A stretch of DNA of 39,111 bases from NCBI RefSeq assembly GCF_015714725.1, contig NZ_WBKM01000063.1, positions 1 through 39,111 on the forward strand, read 5' to 3'. Below the pieces are notes generated by a model that worked only from the letters and a program-made list of their open reading frames with translations, was not told where the DNA came from and searched no databases. Of the stretch, positions 33,028-39,111 are shown one piece after another; within the stretch, counting starts at the first letter, position 1, and each line of letters opens with the position of its first letter. The DNA comes from Nostoc sp. WHI. Lineage in GTDB: Bacteria; Cyanobacteriota; Cyanobacteriia; Cyanobacteriales; Nostocaceae. The position numbers and the translations under genes are program-made.

Positions 33028-33771
33028 ATGAGGGAACCAAGCAAAAATTTTGAAACCTTGCTCACCAAAGAAGCCCCGCCAGTTGTTGAACGCATGGGGC
33101 TAACCTGGCTCATTGCAGCAGCTATCGCAACTGCTTTACTGTGGCAACTACCAGGAGGTGATTACATCTTATACCCATTTACGATCCTGGCAACCTGGTT
33201 TCATGAAATGGGTCACGGCTTAATGGCAGTCTTATTAGGGGGACAGTTTCAAAAATTACAAATTTTTAGCAATGGTTCTGGTGTTGCAACTTATGGCATC
33301 CGGTCGTCATTGGGGCCAATTGGCCCAGCAATGGTTGCAGCAGCCGGGCCAATGGGGCCGCCTCTTGCCGGTGCAGCTTTGATTTTAGCTTCTCGCAGTT
33401 TCAAAACAGCTTCCCTGAGTTTAAAAATTTTAGGGAGTTTTTTGCTATTTTCAACATTAATTTGGGTACGTTCCTGGTTTGGATTGGTGGCAATTCCCTT
33501 GCTGGGTTTAATAATCTTAGCTATCGCCCTGAAAGCACCTCGTTGGGCACAGGGATTTGTTATTCAATTTCTGGGTGTACAAGCTTGTGTAAGTACGTAC
33601 CATCAACTTGATTATCTATTTAGTAGGTCTGCTGGCCCTCTTGGACTCTCTGATACAGCGCAAATGCAGAGGTATTTGCTTTTACCTTACTGGTTTTGGG
33701 GCGGGTTAATGGCGATCGCATCTCTGGTGATTTTAGTCCAAAGTCTCCGCGTTGCCTATCGTTCGGAGTAA
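33028..33771 (+). CDS. M50-family membrane metalloprotease (M50B-like)
   Basis: The 247-residue product is an integral membrane zinc protease of the site-2 protease clan. HEMGH (H59, E60, H63) lies in a membrane segment (YPFTILATWFHEMGHGLMAVLLGG). The GPIGPAMVAAAGPMGPPLAGAALILASRS stretch after it is typical for the M50B-like group. LDYLFSRSAGPLGLSDTAQM, near the C-terminal part, probably holds the third zinc ligand; this is by family resemblance. About five or six membrane helices are visible. The stop codon overlaps the next start as TAATG, so the downstream gene is translationally coupled. Confidence 0.9.
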   Translation: MREPSKNFETLLTKEAPPVVERMGLTWLIAAAIATALLWQLPGGDYILYPFTILATWFHEMGHGLMAVLLGGQFQKLQIFSNGSGVATYGIRSSLGPIGPAMVAAAGPMGPPLAGAALILASRSFKTASLSLKILGSFLLFSTLIWVRSWFGLVAIPLLGLIILAIALKAPRWAQGFVIQFLGVQACVSTYHQLDYLFSRSAGPLGLSDTAQMQRYLLLPYWFWGGLMAIASLVILVQSLRVAYRSE

Positions 33772-33956
33772 TGAGTAAGAGGCACCATCAAAAGTCAATT
33801 GAATCTTTAACTCAAAGAATTACTGAACATCAAGAAAAGATTAGACTGGAATCACAGAAGAGTTTTCCTGACGAAGGTTTAATTAAGCATTGGGAAAAAG
33901 AGATTCGTGCCTTTGACAAGGCAATCCAACAAGCGCGTAAAAGATTGGGACAATGA
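33771..33956 (+). CDS. Small basic coiled-coil protein in the M50 operon
   Basis: The 61-residue product (MSKRHHQKSIESLTQRITEH...ARKRLGQ) is very basic and predicted to be mostly helical: SLTQRITEHQEKIRLESQ and LIKHWEKEIRAFDKAIQQARKRL. Its ATG overlaps the M50 stop by one base (TAATG) and its stop overlaps the next start by four bases (ATGA), so the three genes form one tightly coupled operon. A longer frame in the same phase starts inside the M50 gene and is rejected. I recognise no family. It could partner the protease. Confidence 0.7.
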   Translation: MSKRHHQKSIESLTQRITEHQEKIRLESQKSFPDEGLIKHWEKEIRAFDKAIQQARKRLGQ

Positions 33957-34213
33957 ATATGCAGATTAGCGATCGCCCTCTTCCAGTCACGAATTCAACC
34001 CTCAGTATCTTGATTGCTGAATTAAGTACAGAATGCATGAAAGTGCAAGCCTTGGTTAACCAATTACAGTTAACGGGTTTAACTGCTACCCAACAAGCTG
34101 AGATTCTGGCAGAACTCCTAGCTGCTGCCGTTCATCTGCATAATCATTGTGACGAAGATTTTCAGATACTAATTGCTGAGGAAATAGAAAACTTGCCTGA
34201 TGATGAGGATTGA
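33953..34213 (+). CDS. Small acidic helical protein, last gene of the M50 operon
   Basis: The 86-residue product begins MNMQISDRPLPV. Its middle (STLSILIAELSTECMKVQALVNQLQL) and the TATQQAEILAELLAAAVHLHNHCDEDFQ segment look helical, and the end (EEIENLPDDED) is acidic. It overlaps the preceding gene by four bases. The acidic protein and its basic neighbour may pair. There is no recognised family. A possible terminator lies about 120 bp downstream. Confidence 0.7.
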   Translation: MNMQISDRPLPVTNSTLSILIAELSTECMKVQALVNQLQLTGLTATQQAEILAELLAAAVHLHNHCDEDFQILIAEEIENLPDDED

Positions 34214-34330
34214 ATGCTTCTTGGCTTTGCTGAATTGAAGTATGAAATTTAAAAATTCGCTCTTTTAAACTCTTACTCTCTGCGTCTGGGCGCCTCTGCG
34301 TGAGATCACATCCAGTTGTCTAAATAAAGG

Positions 34331-34366
34331 AAAAAGGAAAAAACTTTAAATCTTTTCCTTTTTTTC
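34331..34366 (+). terminator. A/T-rich stem followed by T-tract, probably bidirectional
   Basis: AAAAAGGAAAA (34331-34341) pairs with TTTTCCTTTTT (34354-34364), and a run of T continues on the plus strand. It lies between the M50 operon and the convergent SPFH gene and could end both transcripts. Confidence 0.5.
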
Positions 34367-34409
34367 GCCTTTTCCTAAACTTTACAAACTTTGGTTCTAT
34401 TCTCCCAAC

Positions 34410-36539
34410 TTACTTATCCCCTGGAAAATTCACAACTATAGGTGGAAAACCGTTGTCTGCGGTTGGTTGTGCTTTGGTAACTATCGGTTGGGGATGCAAA
34501 GGTGTTGGTGTGAATTCACCCTTACCAGTTTGATTCCATAAAATCATCGATAGTAACCCATCTACTAAGCCGTTATTGCTGCCATTACTGCCAACTAAGA
34601 CATCTGGAATCAAGCGGACATTGCGATCGCCTATAATCTGCATTAGTTGCATAGCCGTATAACCTTGTGATCCCAAGGCTTCCACACCAGCGCGGTAGGT
34701 TTCAGCTTTAGCGTTACCTGTGGCACGAATACCTTCAGCCTCAGCAATTGCCCGGAGTTTTGTCCCCTCAGCTTCACCATTCGCCTGCTTGATTTGGGCT
34801 TGGGCTTTTAGGTCAGCAATATGTACACTCTGCTCCGATTTCACCATTTCCTGCTGGATATTAGCCAGTGCCGTTTCCCGGACAAGTTGCTGCCGTTGGG
34901 TTTGCGCCATTTGCTGGACTTCATAAGTCTTGCGTTCTTCTTCAGCAATTTTCCGGTCTGTCTGTGTCTGCATTAGTGATGCTGGTGGCTGAATATCACC
35001 AATCAGAGTGTCGATCGCTTGCACGTCATAAGCCCGTAAAGCTGTTTTAATATACTCAGCAGCCTCAGTTTGTCGCTCACTCCGAGCAGTCAGAAAGTCT
35101 AGTACAGTACAGTTTTGGGCTGAGTTGCGGAAATAATTACCGATAGTCGGTTCTAATACATGGTCTACTAAATTTTGCATTGCACCGACGCGAGAAATCA
35201 CCTTCGGGGCATCTAAAGCACCCACATGGATAATTTGTGCTACTTCTAAATCAAAGGCAAATCCATCACGCGATCGCACTGTCAAGGAAGCTAGTTGAGC
35301 ATCATAGCTGTGGCGTTCAGTCCGATCTGACCAATTTAATACTATGTTAGTCGTCGGCACTAGCTCCATCTTCATAATCCGAGAATTAATCGGATGTTTA
35401 CCAGGATATAGCGGTTCGATCCACACACCCTTATGTCCAGGATTAACCAAGTTACCGTGGGTGAAAGCTGCACCGCTAACATCTTGATGCGCCTTACCCA
35501 CGAAAGAAATCACCACACCGACATATCCAATGGGAATTTCCGTCATCGGCACTTGCTCAACCTGAACAAACCAAGGATTCAAGTTCCAAGAACCAGAAAG
35601 CAAGGTCTGCTCTTGTAAACCTCGCCGTCCACCTCCATCAATAAATTTCTGACCATTTTGGAAGTTATTGTGTTCGTCAATTATTGGGCCTGCGAGTTCA
35701 CCAGCAGAAATTGGTACGCCATCTAAGGTAGTGACAATGCCAACTTTGTCAGATGCCAAACTGTACACCCGCAACTGTTCTGGAGTCATGCCATGAGCGC
35801 TGGCATTTGATGCCACGATCACTTTAAACAGGGCGGTGTTAATCCGATATGTACCAGCCGTGAGAAAACCCATCTGTCGCCCTTTTTCCCCGCCTTGGCT
35901 AAGAAATTTCCGAGCATCTTGGAAGTTGTCACAAGTTACAATTTTGCCTAAAATCCGCTCTGGTGGATTGGATTCACCATCTGCGGCAACAATCAAAGCG
36001 ATTTCCCCCTGAGGAACGACAATTACTGACTCTTTCTTTACAGAATACTGCCAAGGCCAATAGCCCCAGTGCCAACCAGGAGCTAAAGTATCTGCTTGTA
36101 AGCCAGCTTCCCCGTTAAGGGCAATTAAACTTCCGGCGGGGAGTCCGCGCCCGGAAACAGTAAATTTCCTCACCACAATGCCGACTTCACGTTCGCCGAT
36201 AACCACCAGTCCGCCAAAGAATAGGGGGACAAATATGACTAAACCGCCGACAAGTATGATGGGGATAAGTACAAAAGCATCAATTCCAGCAGCTTGATAT
36301 TGAGTTTTGCTAGCTTGTAACTGAGCAATATTTGGTTTGGTCTGATTTAGCTGGACAGTGGCTGAAGCGATTTCTTTTGCAGTAATTATTTTTACAGAAG
36401 TAGCATTGTCAGAATGAATACTACCAGCGTTCGTCAAAGACGTTGGCGCAGCGATCGCTAAAGCTGCTACAAGAGATGCTGCAAGACAAACTACCTTATT
36501 TTGTTTACGCGTACCAAGTAAAGAAGAAAAGCTTTTCAT
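34410..36539 (-). CDS. SPFH/Band 7 (flotillin-like) membrane protein
   Basis: From the ATG at 36539 the product is 709 residues (MKSFSSLLGTRKQ start); a TTG seven codons upstream also opens the frame but is less likely. A hydrophobic N-terminal segment (VVCLAASLVAALAIAAPTSLTNA) may be a signal or anchor. A second membrane segment (about 85-115, VLIPIILVGGLVIFVPLFFGGLVVI) leads into an SPFH domain. The C-terminal third has the alanine/glutamate-rich coiled coil typical of flotillins and stomatins (KAQAQIKQANGEAEGTKLRAIAEAEGIRATGNAKAE), then a short proline-rich tail. Such proteins form oligomeric scaffolds in membranes. It precedes no obvious NfeD partner. Confidence 0.88.
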   Translation of the reverse strand: MKSFSSLLGTRKQNKVVCLAASLVAALAIAAPTSLTNAGSIHSDNATSVKIITAKEIASATVQLNQTKPNIAQLQASKTQYQAAGIDAFVLIPIILVGGLVIFVPLFFGGLVVIGEREVGIVVRKFTVSGRGLPAGSLIALNGEAGLQADTLAPGWHWGYWPWQYSVKKESVIVVPQGEIALIVAADGESNPPERILGKIVTCDNFQDARKFLSQGGEKGRQMGFLTAGTYRINTALFKVIVASNASAHGMTPEQLRVYSLASDKVGIVTTLDGVPISAGELAGPIIDEHNNFQNGQKFIDGGGRRGLQEQTLLSGSWNLNPWFVQVEQVPMTEIPIGYVGVVISFVGKAHQDVSGAAFTHGNLVNPGHKGVWIEPLYPGKHPINSRIMKMELVPTTNIVLNWSDRTERHSYDAQLASLTVRSRDGFAFDLEVAQIIHVGALDAPKVISRVGAMQNLVDHVLEPTIGNYFRNSAQNCTVLDFLTARSERQTEAAEYIKTALRAYDVQAIDTLIGDIQPPASLMQTQTDRKIAEEERKTYEVQQMAQTQRQQLVRETALANIQQEMVKSEQSVHIADLKAQAQIKQANGEAEGTKLRAIAEAEGIRATGNAKAETYRAGVEALGSQGYTAMQLMQIIGDRNVRLIPDVLVGSNGSNNGLVDGLLSMILWNQTGKGEFTPTPLHPQPIVTKAQPTADNGFPPIVVNFPGDK

Positions 36540-36691
36540 AATTTGTGCCCATCTGGGCAACTAATTAGTTAACTTAACACTTCACCAAGACTTGCCTCGA
36601 TTTCTTAAACTTGGCATAATTTTTTTAAAATTAATAAATATTTTGTAGGTTGGATATTACCCAACCTACAAAGTTGAAATAGAAAGTTCAA

Positions 36692-37105
36692 TTAGACCAA
36701 ACCGCCAGCCGCTTGAAACCGAGCGCGGGCGCGTTTAAAGGCTTGGTTTGCTTGAATTTGGGCTTGGCGATCGTCTCCTGCAACTTGATTCAGCCGCGCT
36801 TCAGCTTGGTTATAAGCAGTACGAGCTTCATCAAGGTTAATTTTGTCGCCACGTTCAGCGCCGTTAACCAGAATTGTCACTTCATTTTCTTCGACTTCGG
36901 CAAAACCACCCAAAAGAGCGATCGCTTGCCAAGGCTGATTTTTAGCGGCGCGGACTCGCATCACACCAGTATCCAGGGCGGTCAAAAGTGGTGCGTGTCC
37001 AGTTAGGATACCTAGTTGCCCAGTAGTGCTAGGCAAAACTATTTCTTCAGCTGGGGCATCCCACACTGTTTTGTCTGGGGAAATTACACGAACGGTTAAT
37101 GTCAT
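36692..37105 (-). CDS. atpC: ATP synthase epsilon subunit
   Basis: This is the F1 epsilon subunit of the thylakoid ATP synthase, which joins the central stalk and inhibits ATP hydrolysis (called atpE in cyanobacterial and plastid usage). The 137-residue product from [41 protein letters not shown] has the usual beta-sandwich and a two-helix C-terminal part ([14 protein letters not shown] and [18 protein letters not shown]). A longer frame starting at 37147 adds 14 residues coming from a heptamer repeat (TKDKGQ) and is rejected. The start at 37105 is preceded by AAAGGA, which is part of that repeat. It lies downstream of atpD, the classical arrangement. Confidence 0.95.
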   Translation of the reverse strand: MTLTVRVISPDKTVWDAPAEEIVLPSTTGQLGILTGHAPLLTALDTGVMRVRAAKNQPWQAIALLGGFAEVEENEVTILVNGAERGDKINLDEARTAYNQAEARLNQVAGDDRQAQIQANQAFKRARARFQAAGGLV

Positions 37106-37136
37106 TTGTCCTTTGTCCTTTGTCCTTTGTCGTTTA
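37106..37136 (-). repeat. ACAAAGG heptamer repeat that supplies the atpC ribosome-binding site
   Basis: On the minus strand, GACAAAGGACAAAGG units are repeated about four times and end directly at the ATG of atpC. The last unit's AAAGGA lies about five bases before the start and works as a Shine-Dalgarno sequence. Confidence 0.75.
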
Positions 37137-37159
37137 TAATTTGCCACTAGCCATTAGCG

Positions 37160-37290
37160 ATCGCACTAATGACCCTTACGGGTGACGCTCGATGACTCGC
37201 TACCGCTACGCTATCGCCAGTCACTCATGGGGGAAACCCCCTTGGCGCAAGCCTCTCCCTTTGGGAGAAGACTGCGCTGGCTCACTAATG
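37160..37290. repeat. Palindromic repeat with two hairpins between atpD and atpC
   Basis: GACGCTCGATGACTCGCTACCG-type repeat DNA occupies the spacer. Two perfect short hairpins are visible: GGGGG-AAA-CCCCC at 37229-37241, and TCTCCC-TTT-GGGAGA at 37254-37268. A GACGAAT heptamer run (about 37288-37304) borders the atpD stop. Confidence 0.75.
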
Positions 37291-37305
37291 ACGAATGACG
37301 AATGA

Positions 37306-39111
<1,806 letters not shown>

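Noticed and set aside
34720..35050. Plus-strand frames antisense to the SPFH gene
   Set aside because: They are shadows of the coiled-coil and SPFH coding regions and have no start signals.

Overview
This window looks like chromosomal DNA of a filamentous, probably heterocyst-forming cyanobacterium of the Nostoc/Anabaena type. The evidence is the recurring HIP1 octamer GCGATCGC, many heptanucleotide and palindromic interspersed repeats of the Nostoc kind, and marker genes narB/narM, ndhM, cpcT, ycf3, a CyaB1/CyaB2-type adenylate cyclase, Rre1/Ycf29 and the atp beta-epsilon pair. No phage, plasmid, CRISPR array or complete insertion sequence is visible. The mobile DNA is small and non-autonomous: a 93 bp MITE, other inverted-repeat elements and palindromic repeats.

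Layout: (1) 1-1.8 kb: the 3' end of nitrate reductase narB, a PsiE-like membrane protein and narM. (2) 2.3-8.8 kb: a signalling block with an FHA-PrsW intramembrane protease (+), facing an acidic unknown protein, a CHAT-FHA protease and a zinc-ribbon/PP2C phosphatase (all -). (3) 9.4-11 kb: ndhM, a conserved small protein and long AT-rich spacers. (4) 11.5-15.3 kb: the response regulator rre1 and a GAF-GAF-PAS adenylate cyclase. (5) 15.3-19 kb: an exported unknown protein, tRNA-Cys, cpcT and a glutathione transferase. (6) 19.1-22 kb: SRAP/YedK, ycf3, gatC and a glutathionyl-hydroquinone reductase. (7) 22-23.1 kb: a gene-poor stretch with three inverted-repeat elements. (8) 23.1-28.7 kb: a conserved unknown protein, a thioredoxin-like protein, a degraded Hlip-like frame, thyX, an Rpn-like nuclease, a membrane-anchored dUTPase/Dcd-fold protein, dcd and a BtuR-like protein. 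(9) 29-34.2 kb: an adenylate kinase homologue, rph, pgl, a zinc-ribbon FHA protein, and an M50 protease operon with two tiny partners. (10) 34.4-38.8 kb (-): an SPFH protein, atpC (epsilon) and atpD (beta).

The most interesting signals are: the FHA/CHAT/PP2C/PrsW group, which combines phospho-threonine readers, a protein phosphatase with a kinase-like N-terminal region, and two kinds of protease; the membrane-tethered dUTPase/Dcd-fold protein that lacks the Dcd catalytic residues and lies tail-to-tail with a normal Dcd; interspersed repeats that have become in-frame protein sequence (SRAP protein, NarB) or a ribosome-binding site (atpC); and a possible microprotein whose strong Shine-Dalgarno sequence can be sequestered in a hairpin. 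Functions are assigned from motif reading only; no database search was run.
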